The notes beneath the pieces were generated by a model. That model made no database searches and was not told the origin of the DNA. It saw only the letters and a list, made by a program, of their open reading frames with translations. Of a stretch of DNA of 64,000 bases, positions 25,332-36,272 are shown in pieces. Each line of letters starts with the position of its first letter. The stretch's first letter is position 1. Made by a program: the position numbers and the translations under genes. Origin of the DNA: Gonocerus acuteangulatus (lineage: Eukaryota; Arthropoda; Insecta; Hemiptera; Coreidae); assembly GCA_946811695.1 (NCBI GenBank), contig OX328125.1:43713586-43777585 (forward strand), written 5' to 3'.

Positions 25332-25496
25332 AGGCCCGTAAGGTGTGTACACTCCGGTTCGTTGGTTCTGGGGCAATGGTTCTTCATTCGAAAAAATAAT
25401 TCTCCAGCCCTATCTTGGCTAGAAGAGGTGCTGAAGTCTAGGTAACCCCTTTTAAAAAATCGTTGTCATCTATAAGTGGACGCTAAGATTAAAATA
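25332..25496 (+). repeat. Degenerate tRNA-Ser-like SINE (family B)
   Basis: The order of parts matches the 39.7-kb copy: ACTCCGGTTCGTTGG (head relic), TTCGAAAAAATAA, CCAGCCCTATCTTGGCTAG, GGTAACCCC, AAGTGGACGCTAAGAT. Many substitutions mark it as old. Confidence 0.6.
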
Positions 25497-25815
25497 CTAA
25501 AAAGTGTTTTTTTCTTTTTTTATGTTTGGATTTGCTATCTGTTCCTGCGTAGTACAAAAGTAACCTGCTTCGCTGCTTAAAACTGATTTAAATTCTTGAA
25601 TAAAAGGCTTTTAGTCAAGAATTCAATTTATAATAATGATTTGGCAAAACTGGGCAACCAAATACCAATGAGATTAATTTGGTATTTGACTAACTCGGTG
25701 AGTATTGAGTTAATGAATAGCTTCATCACAATAGAGCTCCGGTTCCCCATCCTCTGCATTCCCTCAAACCAATAAAGGCAAGTGGTTTACTAGGATGTAA
25801 ACAAGACTATAATTA

Positions 25816-26430
25816 ATGTTGAACGGGCGAACCGATTGTGGATTCCTTTTGAAATCGCCGTCCCTCCCCGATGGTTGGCTCAGAGGAAAGGCTGATTGGA
25901 GTGAATTGGGCTCTTCCTTCTACTGGCACCGCTATACAACTCCTAAACCCGGGAGGCGAATATGCAGCACCATCTACCAGCTTTATATACATTCCCCTAA
26001 GTTACTAGTGTTAATTCATTCAAGATATTCCCAATCAACATATTTACATACATTCCACATAGCAACATTTGGAAATCAGTTCCATTCATGCCTGAAAACC
26101 GTCCGCACATCCTGGTTGCCTGCCGGAAGACTGATTTTATACAGTTTGACAGGCACCATGAGATGTACCACAGCCATACCTACCTGTTCCGGTCGAAAGC
26201 GGAATTAGTAGAATTTGAAGAGGTGCAAATCAAATAGCCGACATAGTCATAATTAACCGCGAAGCTACGTCAGACACTAAACAGGAGCCAACAATTCGGT
26301 TTGAAATAGATTTGGACCAGCCTAAAGCAGTCGATAATGAAATGGAACAAATACTTGGACTTTTAATCACGAAATTAGCTAAGGAATTCAAAGTCCTGAT
26401 ATCATCAGTAGATCAATCCTGAAGGACTCA
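25816..26430 (+). pseudogene. Possible retroelement C-terminal relic (frameshifted)
   Basis: A frame open to about 26240 encodes QFDRHHEMYHSHTYLFRSKA. After a one- or two-base shift, a second frame encodes a segment containing ADIVIINREA, then IRFEIDLDQPKAVDNEMEQI. The second piece resembles the conserved E(I/V)D..QP..VD.EK..IY stretch found toward the C-terminus of some arthropod non-LTR retroelement proteins. I see no RT or endonuclease motif. The function call is tentative. Confidence 0.3.
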
Positions 26431-26711
26431 ATTAGCATGGTGAATTGCCACACTTACGGATGGGAAGACATCAGTAAGAAAATCAAACTAAACATAAATT
26501 TTACCACACCAGTAGTTATAATATTACACACATTTTAAATCAAGACCTATTATTGGTTTAGGAGAATGGTGCCGCACGAAGTGGCGGTCAGCTACCACTC
26601 AGATTGGTATACTAACACTGAATCCTTAGTATCGCCAATTTTCCATTTCTAGATCACATTGTGCTTAGGTTTATTACTTTACTTTCATTTGCATATTTAT
26701 GGCTTAGGTTC

Positions 26712-26886
26712 TTAGGAGTGGTTGGCTTTCGGCTGAGAGAAAACATGAGATTTTCAGAAATATCTATATTGCGAACTTTTCGGCATGCTCTTTGGATACC
26801 TCCTTCAGCTAACAAATTCGTTCTCAATACAGATTTTTCTGAAAACCTGACGTTTTCTTTTACCCAAATCTTAACTATTCCTTGAC
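26712..26886. mobile_element. Small palindromic fold-back element (about 175 bp)
   Basis: Both strands encode closely related peptides, because the left half (AGAAAAC...GAGATTTTCAGAAATATCTA) is repeated inverted in the right half (TAGATTTTTCTGAAAACCTG-like spacing with GTTTTCT). Arms are about 75 bp with roughly 75% match by eye around a 24-bp centre. No coding function is implied. Confidence 0.6.
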
Positions 26887-27514
26887 TTTTTACTATTGAT
26901 CCTTTTTTTCTAAAAACTACTCCATACGAACACGAAAAAAACATCCGGTTACTTAGCCCAAACACAGTCTTCTAACCAATCCTGTGCAACTTGCAATAAA
27001 ACCCTGTCAGTTATATACTTACTGCAAGAATAGAAACTCCTCCGGGACATTGAAATTGCTCAGGAAATACTGATTGAAGGTTGTCCATACATCGACACAA
27101 CATAATTTGCGAATTTTAAGACACTAAACATATTCATAAAATATTCAATTTCTCCAGGAAAGCGTATTTAAGATTTTCATTGTGAATAGAATTTTTGCAT
27201 TGTAATCTGATAGACAATGTAATGTTAAGACTATAATATCGTCTTAAAACTATATTGGTGGGAACATTTTTGCTTATAATCAACCTTTTTAAATTTTCTG
27301 TCAATTAATATAGCATTATTGGCGAATGAAACATTTAATCAAAAACTTGGATAATACGTGGAATCAAAAACGACGTTGGATAATACGTGGAATCAAAAAC
27401 GTGGGTGAAAAAGATGAAGAGGAATTAAAAAAGTATGAAATACCACCTATTGTTTTACACAAAATATTTATTAAATTTCATAAAAACAGAACGTTTTTAT
27501 AGACGATGGAGTTC

Positions 27515-27620
27515 AAACTGACAAATATATATACATACTTCAAAGTCCAGTTTTATCGAAATCGACATTTTTTGTTGGCACTTCCGGATTAACTCATCAG
27601 ATCGGTGTCTCATATCCTTT
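27515..27620 (+). repeat. Fragment of a dispersed repeat shared with 60.0 and 61.9 kb
   Basis: GTTGGCACTTCCGGATT after a TATA-rich stretch recurs as GTTGGCACTTCCGCATT (60.03 kb) and GTCGGCACGTCCGGATC (61.92 kb). The 60.0- and 61.9-kb copies follow an RTE-like LINE tail. Confidence 0.45.
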
Positions 27621-28894
27621 TAGAGTGATAGGAAACACACTAACTAGTATTTTATAAAGGAAAGGGAGGATTTTATACAGTAAATTGATTTTAAAAATAT
27701 AATACTTGACTAACGTGAAGAGTTCCAAATGGACTGAAACACAAAATTAAGATAGAACAAGAATAATACGATGAAACATGCTTTCTCAAATATTCTAAAT
27801 TTCCACCCTCCTGTGTGATGCATTTAGGAAGATTGCTTGGAAAGTTTAGAAAGACCAAGTAGTGAGCAAGGAGGATTAGTTTCTACTCCAGATCCCGAGA
27901 TGATTTGGTCCTTGTCTACTTGGATCTGCTCAGCTGGTTTTTGCAAAGAGAAAGGACCTCGATACGAGAGGAGGACACAAATAATATCAAATTACCGTTA
28001 TCGGCATCCATAAAGAAAATACTTTCAAGAACTTCTTGCTCTCTCGAGCACTTAATTTGCATGAGAATTATTTTCAAATGTAATTCTATTGTGTATACCA
28101 ATGCCCCAGCCGGACTTAATTTACATTAAGATGTCAATAAAATAAAGTAACTTTTATAAAGCATCACCCTCGAATTTAGGAAGTTTTCAGTTCCAAGGGA
28201 ATAATCCCATGCTTATCTTTGAAGCAATTGCTTCTTAATTTTGAGGACATTGTGGAAAGGTTTCAAGCATTTGCTTACTTTAGATTCTGATCATTTATCT
28301 ATTTATAAGCAGTTGCTAGAATTTTGGCCAGATCGGTACTGTCGCTCTTGGAGGTCTCCCCAGTCCGGTGTTCTATTCCGGCAACGAATTAAGTTTGATT
28401 AGCGTACATTGTTCGGCACTTATCTTTTTAAGCCTCTAAAAAAATGTCTTGAAGTAAAGTTGACAAAGATAAAAGATTTTACCAGAGGATCGGACAGTGT
28501 TTTTCTGAATATTCTAGGATTTTAAGACGCTAGGATTCCCAGGGCTTCGATCAAAACTTCCTTTCTGGTTAAATTTCAGACCAAAAAGTCCACATTCTCA
28601 ACCTAGAAAAGCTACAACTCTAATAACCTGTCTAGTGTCGACGTACAAATTACGATTTTGCATCGTAATAAAACCAGCAATGATGCTCATAAACTCATAA
28701 AGTAAAGTGTGCCCCTTGGCAGGGACATTTTCTTCAAAAAATTGTTCACAAATGTTAATGTAAATCCTGTTCATGCTCCACATGTTTTAAGCAATTGATT
28801 TTGTCGGAACAAATCGAGCCATTTCTCGATGGCGGATAACTTCTTCAGGGTGACTAAGTAAAATACTTTTCATTTCCTAATAGGATTTTATTTG

Positions 28895-28933
28895 TGCCGA
28901 GAGCTTTCGGAGCATACTCGTCATCGTCAGTAC
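28895..28933 (-). ncRNA. Degenerate hammerhead-ribozyme-like motif
   Basis: On the minus strand CTGACGA (28924-28930) is followed by a stem-II region that pairs only GAG/CTC around TATG, then CCGAAAGCTCTC. The flank TTTATTTGTGCCGAGAGC on the plus strand parallels TTTATTTTCCACGCTGAGCG at 32.3 kb, so the two appear to be related copies. Stem I pairing is poor, so this one is probably inactive. Confidence 0.4.
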
Positions 28934-28939
28934 TTTTAG

Positions 28940-29982
28940 AGCTGACTATTTCTGAAGGGTACATAGGACAAGAGCGAATATTCATCTAAAATTGAGCAAT
29001 CAATCAAAAATACAACAGTATCAGCAATAACTTCACTTTATTCACTTGATACATTATCAAACAGAATGAGCGATGAAAACCACCTGAGATTGTGACACAG
29101 AATGCATTAGGGGGTTAGAGGCTTAAGTTAATTATCTGAGTACTAATGTCGTTTTACATGAAGGGCGTTTGATGCCCTTTGATGGTGCCGTAAATGGTAA
29201 TTGTGGAAATGTGGGCCCGTTTGGGGCTGGGTAACCTGTTTCAAACGCAACTAGAGCGGCTCTTTGAATCAGCAATCTCGCAACCAGGGCGGGGCGATGC
29301 TCCATGACCCCCATCTCAGGCCAACACCCAGTGTACAAATATTGCAGCAACGGGCACGCGACCATACGGGCTCCAAGTCCCAAATTCGGGGTTTTCGGTA
29401 AAATAGGCCCCGGTTTGTAGATATTTTTTCTTAAGCATGCTAAAGCTACGATTTTTACTTTATTCGTTGTCTTTAAAGAGAAGGCCAAGTTCTCTTAACC
29501 AGGCTTCAAATCGGAACCTATGCAAGAACTCCTAGGATATGGTAGCCAGTAAATAAACACTGTACTGACATACTTCAGGAAAACAGGACTGTACGAATCT
29601 AGTTGATGACCTTAAGCATGTTGTCTTAAAGACATTATGTGACCACGAATATTAAGAGATATTTTCTTATAAACCCCTAACACACCGCCTTTAGACATAC
29701 CTTTAAACATATTCAAACAAACAAGCTGGCTTCCTAGTGAGGGTAAGTTCTGAAGAGCTGTTCATTTTGTTATCGCCAAACAGCAGAACACCAATGAAAT
29801 TAAATTCATAAATAAATTATTCGGACACTCAGTTTCTGCAAGCTTGTATTCGATACGAAGAAATGACAGATCTGTATGCTTACTGTGTAACGGTCCTCTT
29901 ACTATAAAACACATAATATACTGACTGCAAAAGACAAAACTACTTACACATCCCATAAGTCTTAAACACATTGCTGAAGGTG
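28940..29982. other. Intergenic with an unexplained GC-rich open block (29.13-29.49 kb)
   Basis: The block at 29132-29488 has high GC and is open for 118 codons on the minus strand. Its product is Leu/Pro-rich with no domain I recognise and no splice-bounded structure. It may be retroelement sequence. The rest of the stretch shows no gene. Confidence 0.35.
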
Positions 29983-30184
29983 GCCCTCACATTATTTATT
30001 TATTTAAATTTTAACGTCCATATTTATTAACTACGAATTTTAGGACGGGTTATCTATAGGTTACCACCCTTTTCTAGCCAGGATAGGGGTGAAGCCTTTT
30101 CTTTTTTTTGAAAGAAAAGCCACCACCCCTAGTGGGAATCGAACCCACGACCTTTGGCACGGAGTGAAAAGCCCTCACATTATA
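29983..30184 (-). repeat. tRNA-Ser-like SINE (family B) with 13-bp target duplication
   Basis: GCCCTCACATTAT flanks the element perfectly (29983-29995 and 30172-30184). Read on the minus strand it contains CGTGGGTTCGATTCCCACTA (box B), a mutually complementary TTTCTTTC/GAAAGAAA part, TATCCTGGCTAGAAAAGGG, GGTAACCTATAGATAACCCG and a TTTAAATAAATAAAT tail. The first half of the tRNA-like head is missing. This is direct evidence of LINE-dependent insertion. Confidence 0.92.
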
Positions 30185-30413
30185 ACATCAAGACTACTAA
30201 AGTGAACAACAAAATTTGAACAATCTTTAAATTATACAGTCCTCTTTTTGCTTTCAAATTTAATTATTTTTTAATAGCCTGCGAGTCTGATACATGTATT
30301 TTTGATTTCAATGGTTATCTTGTATATATATTTAATGATTTTTATTAGGCCTCATCGCCATAGATGAGTAGCTGTACAATAAAATAAAAATACAAGAACT
30401 ATAAATACAAGAA

Positions 30414-30467
30414 GAAATAGCAGTCACAAGTGTAGAACACTTACCCTAATAGTGTGACTGCTATTTC
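30414..30467. repeat. Perfect 15-bp inverted repeat (hairpin)
   Basis: GAAATAGCAGTCACA (30414-30428) is the exact reverse complement of TGTGACTGCTATTTC (30453-30467). The 24-nt loop itself contains AGTGT/ACACT. It could be a tiny fold-back element or an RNA hairpin. It is too short for a typical miRNA precursor unless the flanks extend it. Confidence 0.7.
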
Positions 30468-31089
30468 GTAGCTCCTCTGAAAGTAAACCATCTCGGGTCT
30501 AGGGCGTTTCTTTCGGTTCAAAGTAGAAATTAGTTTTATTTTTTATGTAAAGAAACAGGAGGTAGTCTTAAACTGAGATGAACAAATTCGATATTTTCTT
30601 TATTTTTGAATGGAGCGTAAATCCCAATTGAAACGAAATGTCCTCCTATGATTTACTCTAATTTTCGACATGTGAAAACATTATATTTCTCAACACGTTA
30701 GAAGAAAAACAACTCAGGGTTACTAAACTCAATTAGCAATTTTTCGTTGTTGTTTTTTTTTTTTTTTTGTTTTTTTTTCCAAATTTATTTATTTATTTAA
30801 AAGAATATTACAATCTGTTCCCGATACCAGATACACTTTAAGCGATTAATCTAAGTTGTTACAATATTTAGGACACAATTTTGCAATATAGGAAAAAAAC
30901 AAATGAAATAAAACCTATTCATAATTAATAAAAGAATCACACCATAACAAGTGTTAACAATAGTACAATACATAAAGAAAAAAAAAATATGCTGCTAGAT
31001 GTAAAAAATATGTTACATACAAAACAAAATAAAATGAAATATGATACACAGGTAACTTACTGATTACAACTTATAAATATTTTAAGAAT

Positions 31090-31310
31090 ATGTGTTTCGG
31101 CCTTTTATGGACATATCTTTATGCCGATGACGTAGCTTTCTCTTCATCCTCTTACAGGATAGACACAATAAGAAACAGGCTTACAGAGGCTCTCACCAAA
31201 ATCTCAAGGCACTATTCGAAGTGGAAAATAAAAATTAATTTAGACAAAACTGAATTCATAATTTTTACTAAAAGACGGCCGCGTGATTGTTCAACCATTA
31301 GTGTTGTTTT
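31090..31310 (+). pseudogene. Non-LTR retrotransposon reverse-transcriptase fragment
   Basis: The frame contains YLYADDVAFSS (RT palm motif C, YADD), followed by ALTKISRHYSKWKIKINLDK and TEFIIFTKR. This is the typical sequence after motif C in Jockey-like LINEs. Only about 60 residues are conserved. The upstream fingers/palm and downstream thumb are missing, and the frame runs into unrelated DNA and a TA repeat. Both catalytic Asp residues remain, but the copy is non-functional. Confidence 0.85.
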
Positions 31311-31439
31311 TTGCAACGATTGCTTTGTCATCAGACACTGGGTAATCTTAGAGACACTTGTTTCAATGCATTTTTGGGTGGCGTACACGCCGAAAGTGGT
31401 ATCTATTTTACTTTGGCATTAGAGAGTCTGAAGCCCAAC

Positions 31440-31499
31440 CTATATATATATATATATATAGTATATATATATATATATATATATATACTATATATATAC
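31440..31499. repeat. (TA)n microsatellite
   Basis: TA units with GT and CT interruptions. The apparent Tyr/Ile frames are artefacts. Confidence 0.95.
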
Positions 31500-32257
31500 A
31501 ACGATACTATGCGCCACGGAAATCAATAAATCCTAGAACATTAATAATATAGAATTAAATGAAACAATAAATTGCCATTCATTTTGCCGTAAAATAATGG
31601 GATGATTAATGGTTTTATTAATAACTGTCATCCCTAAGCCCACATAAGAGCACCTTTACAAAAGATTCCATACAAAGTACACATACAGACGCTGCCGCAC
31701 AAAGCGAATGTGCACACCCGTTTATATAAAGCCCATACAATCCCTTCCAGTCGATTTAGCTACGGAAGTACTATTGCAAAACAACCTGGAAACGGTATTA
31801 TTTATCCAAATAAGCAACGTACATCAATAATATGACATTTTTCCCAATTTCTGACTTGAGTTCGAGACATTATGTAGGAAATACCTCAAAATGTTTGGAC
31901 TTTTCACGGTGTTTCTAAAATGCCTCCAAAACAAAGCATACTACCAAATATTTAGATCACAAAATTTTGAATCGATTGAGTAGCAAGGCCCATTAAATTT
32001 AGGTACAGTTATTTTTAATAAACGGTAAGAAAAAAAATAATTGTTTCCACTTTTGCATAAATTCAGAATTCCAAGCAATAACATGGATATTGACGAACTT
32101 GAACGTGATTAATCAGCTTTAATTAATTTGATTTAATTTCTAACGTGAAACTAAATCAAATAATTTTTATAGACCAACATAGGTATATCAAGTAGGCCCA
32201 AAAACATAGGTATATCAAGTAGGCCCAAAAACGTGCATGAAAAGTTCTCAAGTCTTC

Positions 32258-32820
32258 AGGTAAATGAAAAAACGTCTAGTTCCTTCACAACAGTTTATTT
32301 TCCACGCTGAGCGCTTTCGGTAGCTCTTGCTACCATCATCAGAACTGTGACAAAATTAATAGAATAAAACAGTTGCATAACAGCAATCTTTTAAATATTA
32401 AAATGTTCACTAAACCTACACTTAAAATAATAAATAAATAATCACAATAATCTTGATTCGTCAACATAAACATTAAAAAACAAAACAATACAAACAAAAA
32501 CACAAGTCATACATGATAAAATGAAATGGCTAAAGTTGAGGAGAGAGACTCACCTATAATGAGTTCAGCTTCACTGCTGAGGGCTGACTGAAGGGAAGCC
32601 GGGAGAGAGCCTGCACAGAGACGTGACTTAACATATCAGTTTGATACGTATCTGTCCTTTTATTTAAATTACACGAGCTCAGGATCTTGTCGATACGTAT
32701 CTCTATACTTTCCAGGGCGTTCATCTGTGCAGACTTCTTCCGGCAATGTAAAATATACAGAGAATGGTCAGCTTCGCTGTGTTGTGAAGGAACTGGACGT
32801 TTTTTCATTTACCTGAAGAT
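32258..32820 (-). mobile_element. Short Penelope-like-derived element with inverted ends
   Basis: The left end GGTAAATGAAAAAACGTCTA then GTTCCTTCACAACA is matched by the reverse complement of the right end (32780-32818), about 40 of 42 bp identical. Within it, on the minus strand, a frame at 32554-32808 encodes HSEADHSLYILHCRKKSAQM then NALESIEIRID. A hammerhead-like motif lies near the minus-strand 3' end. Ribozyme plus inverted terminal segments suggests a non-autonomous or rearranged Penelope-like copy; no RT is present. The peptide is not assigned to a known domain. Confidence 0.6.
32307..32346 (-). ncRNA. Hammerhead-ribozyme-like motif
   Basis: The minus strand reads GTT (stem I), CTGATGA, extra T, GGTAG-CAAGAG-CTACC (perfect 5-bp stem II), GAAA, GCGC (self-complementary helix III), TC, then AGC pairing with GTT through one G-U pair. 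All invariant core bases are present. A palindromic helix III favours pairing between two adjacent ribozymes, as described for Penelope-like and satellite hammerheads. The one-base insertion after CTGATGA is shared with the other three copies. Confidence 0.7.
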
Positions 32821-34167
32821 CTTCCTTCTCTGCCAGCAACCTCAAAGTTTTTGTCTCAAGTGTTATTGCGTCAAAATGTGAATGTAGGCAAAATTGCTCC
32901 TTTTTCCTTAATGTTTATTCAAAATCACTCAGTCAAATTGAAACTGGTAGTAACTCAATCGACGCAAAATTTAATGGTCTAAATGTTTCGTAATAGTGAA
33001 CGTTTTGAATAAATGCTTTGTTTCGGAGAAACTTTAGAAAAACCGCGTTAAGTCGAACATTTCAAGCTTTTCCCCATATTTTGGCTCCAGATCAACTCAG
33101 GAATTGGGACAAACATCATGTTATTGAAATTTGAAGCCTAATCGAATAAATAATACCTTTTACAGAATTCTACCGATATTTACCCAGCAAATATATAATT
33201 TAAATAGAGTTACAATAATAACAAATATACGTACACCTTTAAATACAGTTAGGTTAATGTAATGTTTGTAATAAATACTACAAAGCAACTTTACGACTGT
33301 GATAATTCGGTAGTGTTACGAGTATAGAACACGTGTCGATTGATAAGGTGATATTATGCATATATAGATATATATTACATAAAAGGCAGAGCTTACAATA
33401 TCTAGGCTGAGGTTATTATCGCGCCGTGACATTTAGCCCCGAACTTGTTCCTAGTAGGGCCGTTGGCATTTTAAAATGGAACCACTCCTGAGATGGGCGG
33501 TCCTGTCCGTCTGTTGCAACTCGGCCACTGGATCATCTGACAGCTTTTCGACAAGGTCTTTCTTATTTTAATCTCCTGTTTGTCCTTCTTCTCTTAATGA
33601 TTTTTCGTTTTAGTTCTTCGATTACGTATTCAGCCATTTTAGTAATCAATATACCCCAAGGAAAGAAAGTTTAGTCTCTTGACTTGAAATATTTTCTTTT
33701 CAGTCCGTTTACTCGCCCTGCTCAAAATGGTAAATGTGAAAAATACTCTAAATTATTCAAGAAAATACTAGTTAGAACAATTTCATTCCCGAATAAATAA
33801 TATATAGGTACGGTGAAAGTTACTTTGTAAAATTTTGATCAGCATTTACAATAATATTGAGTTTACATAATAAACGTTCAAATTATTAATATTTAGTCAT
33901 AGTTTTACGGAAAATAGTAAGCTAAAGAAGGTTTTTTTTTAAAAAAAGGAAGGATTAAAGAATAAGTGGCTAAGAGACTCCAGTGCATAATATTATCAGA
34001 CAATTTCCCGAAATTCTTAGTTAATAATAATGGACCTTAAAATTTATCAGACAATTTTTACTAACAGGCCCTAATGAATTATACAAAATATAAACAAATT
34101 TTACCAATGACATAATAAAATTTATTCATTTTTCTTTTTAATTTTATTTACCTGCAAAGAGAAAACG
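32821..34167. other. AT-rich sequence, no gene seen
   Basis: No supported exon or repeat family was recognised apart from short low-complexity tracts. Confidence 0.45.
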
Positions 34168-34338
34168 ATGGTCTTCCTAGTCTAGTGGCTAACGCCTTAG
34201 ATTCTCAAGTGAAAGATGGGGGTTCGAGTCCCGGCTGTAGCAGGGATTTTTTTCATTTCAGGGCCTGTTAAGAAAATTCCCTGCTGCACCATAGATGCCG
34301 GTGCTAATGGCATAGAAGTCGGTGCGGCGTAAAAAAAT
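34168..34338 (+). repeat. tRNA-Glu-like SINE (family A)
   Basis: TCTAGTGGCTAACGCC and GGGTTCGAGTCCC form the box A/box B promoter. The body includes GAAAATTCCCTGCTGCACCA, GATGCCGGTGCTAATGG and GTCGGTGCGGCG before an A-rich tail. It is one of the most complete family A copies here. Confidence 0.85.
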
Positions 34339-35261
34339 AAGATAATGAATAAGCTACTTTATTTTTCATATGTTAATTTTGCTATTATATAAACTGACTT
34401 CAAAACTTTAGTAAAAAAAAAAATCAAAAATTCTGTTTATGATTGTTATTTTTTCATATAGTAAAATGTAGTAGAACTTTATTCTTTCCACATTACACCA
34501 GATATAAAAATTATATTTAGCGTGATTCCGCTAAAATTACACATTTCAAGCGAGTTATTAGTTCTCAGAATTAGTTAAGTTAAATTCAGATAAGACTTTG
34601 AATTAATTATATGTCAACAGTAAATTTTGAAACTGTTTATAATAATTAGTTGAGTAATTTTTCGATAAAAATACCATTAATGAAATTCATGATTTTTATA
34701 TCTAAAAAAATCGTTTATAACAAAATAGAAAAAAGATAAATTGTGAAAGGACAATTATATTGACGAAAACTTAAAATATCAGGAGATATATATTATTTAA
34801 AGACACTGGGGGAGTGACTATCTGCTATAATTCCTTTAATAACTGATGATCACATGTTCGGCAATGGATCGATAATGTCAATGCCACTCTCTACGTCAGG
34901 AATAAAAATTTAAAATATTTATCAAAGGCTCTAACCTAGATAACAAGAGAAACCGTGTCTGGAGTAGGCCTTCAACTTTACTAATATTTTATTTTATTGT
35001 TTCTGTCAAAGTAATTATCTATGTTTTTATTTATTATAATTTCTCATTTCTTTAATAACGATTCCTGCAATATCGGCTCCAAAATCCGAGAAAATCGAAT
35101 AATTTTACGCTGAAAAAATCGTATTCTTTACTGTTTCAATTTTGTAAGCCGACATTTCTCTGTTCTTTCTTCGCTGAGGCTTGTTTACAATCGAAAAAAA
35201 TTCTGTCTATGTTATAGCTTCATTCAAATGAAACAAGTGGTCCTTCTAGTGTCCAATATAC
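34339..35261. other. AT-rich sequence, no gene seen
   Basis: No supported feature. Confidence 0.45.
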
Positions 35262-35360
35262 GGTCTGTAGTTACTCCGTGCCTAAGGCCGTGGGTTCGTC
35301 ACTAGGATTAGTGGTTTTTCTATGGAAAAAAGGAAAACTAGGTTTTTAGGTCCTGTCATG
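35262..35360 (+). repeat. Degenerate tRNA-Ser-like SINE (family B)
   Basis: ACTCCGTGCCTAAGGCCGTG then GGTTCGTCACTAGG and GTGGTTTTTCTATGGAAAAA parallel the head-body junction of the 39.7-kb copy. The tail half is lost or unrecognisable. Confidence 0.55.
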
Positions 35361-35511
35361 AGAAAATCGTTTCAGTCTAGTATGGCCAGTAGTTCTTGTC
35401 GTCCGTTGTCGCGGTAGGTGGTTGTCCACTCATCGGTAGTATTTTTGATGGCACTTAGTTCATTGTCAGTAAGACGAGTCCTGTTGTTTTACCAATAATT
35501 TCTGATATGTA

Positions 35512-35690
35512 GCCAACGGTCACAGCCACGTTGAGTGCACCGGTTCCCATTGATCACCGAAGTTAACCAACGTCGGGCGTTGCCAGTACCTGAATGTGTG
35601 ACCGTCCAAGCGCTGTTGGCATTATAAACAGGCGGCAACCTATAGATAGTCCGGCGTTAATAAGCCGTTAAACGCACAAAAAAATATTAC
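35512..35690 (+). repeat. 5S rRNA-derived SINE
   Basis: Bases 35512-35620 align end to end with animal 5S rRNA. GCCAACG begins the gene, GATCACCGAAGTTAACCAAC and GTCGGGCG cover the A-box region, GTACCTGAATGTGTGACCG the C-box region, and CTGTTGGC closes the terminal stem. Many substitutions and a shortened 3' part exclude a working rRNA gene. A non-5S body follows (GGCGGCAACCTATAGATAGT, CCGGCGTTAATAAGCCG) with an A-rich end. A 5S head fused to a SINE body defines SINE3-type elements. Confidence 0.82.
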
Positions 35691-36272
35691 ATATAGTTTA
35701 ATAGTTTCGGTCAAGTCTAGGTGTGTGATGGATCCGTTGAGCTCAAGTTGTCTTGTAGCAAGTTTTGTAGACAAATCTGCCAGGGAGTTTTTCCCCCCAT
35801 TCTCCTCTATACACCAATCTATTGGTGATGCACATAAAATTCCTTATTAAAGATAATCTCCTTCTGGTAAAGTCAACATTTTGAAAATTGGCAATTGATA
35901 TTAGCAATTGTTTTGTGGATTAGTAATGACTGTAATTTAATTAATTACTCTAGGGATAATATTTTTGAAAAATTAAAATTATTCAGAATTATTTAGAGAA
36001 ATAGTATTGTTCCAAAATCAATGGATACCTCACTTGCTGCAAGAAGAAACAGAATACATTTAAACTTGTAATTTTCCAGGACCCTAGAGTCAAATTTTCT
36101 TTATTCAACATTGTACTTATTAGGAATTATTCATGCTACAACCAAGCTACCAATCGCTCAAATTGAGATGCAATGCCATTCTTGCAGCAAAAGAGTGATG
36201 CAACTAATAAACCACCAAAATATTATTTTTTTACCATTTCATCAAATCTAATAATTTTTTTTTTCTTTTCAG
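35691..36272. other. Putative end of the first Tob intron
   Basis: AT-rich sequence runs into a strong polypyrimidine tract and acceptor (TTTTTTTTTCTTTTCAG, AG at 36271-36272). No other feature is seen. Confidence 0.5.

Noticed and set aside
35512..35620. Functional 5S rRNA gene
   Set aside because: Too many substitutions, shortened 3' half and attached SINE body.
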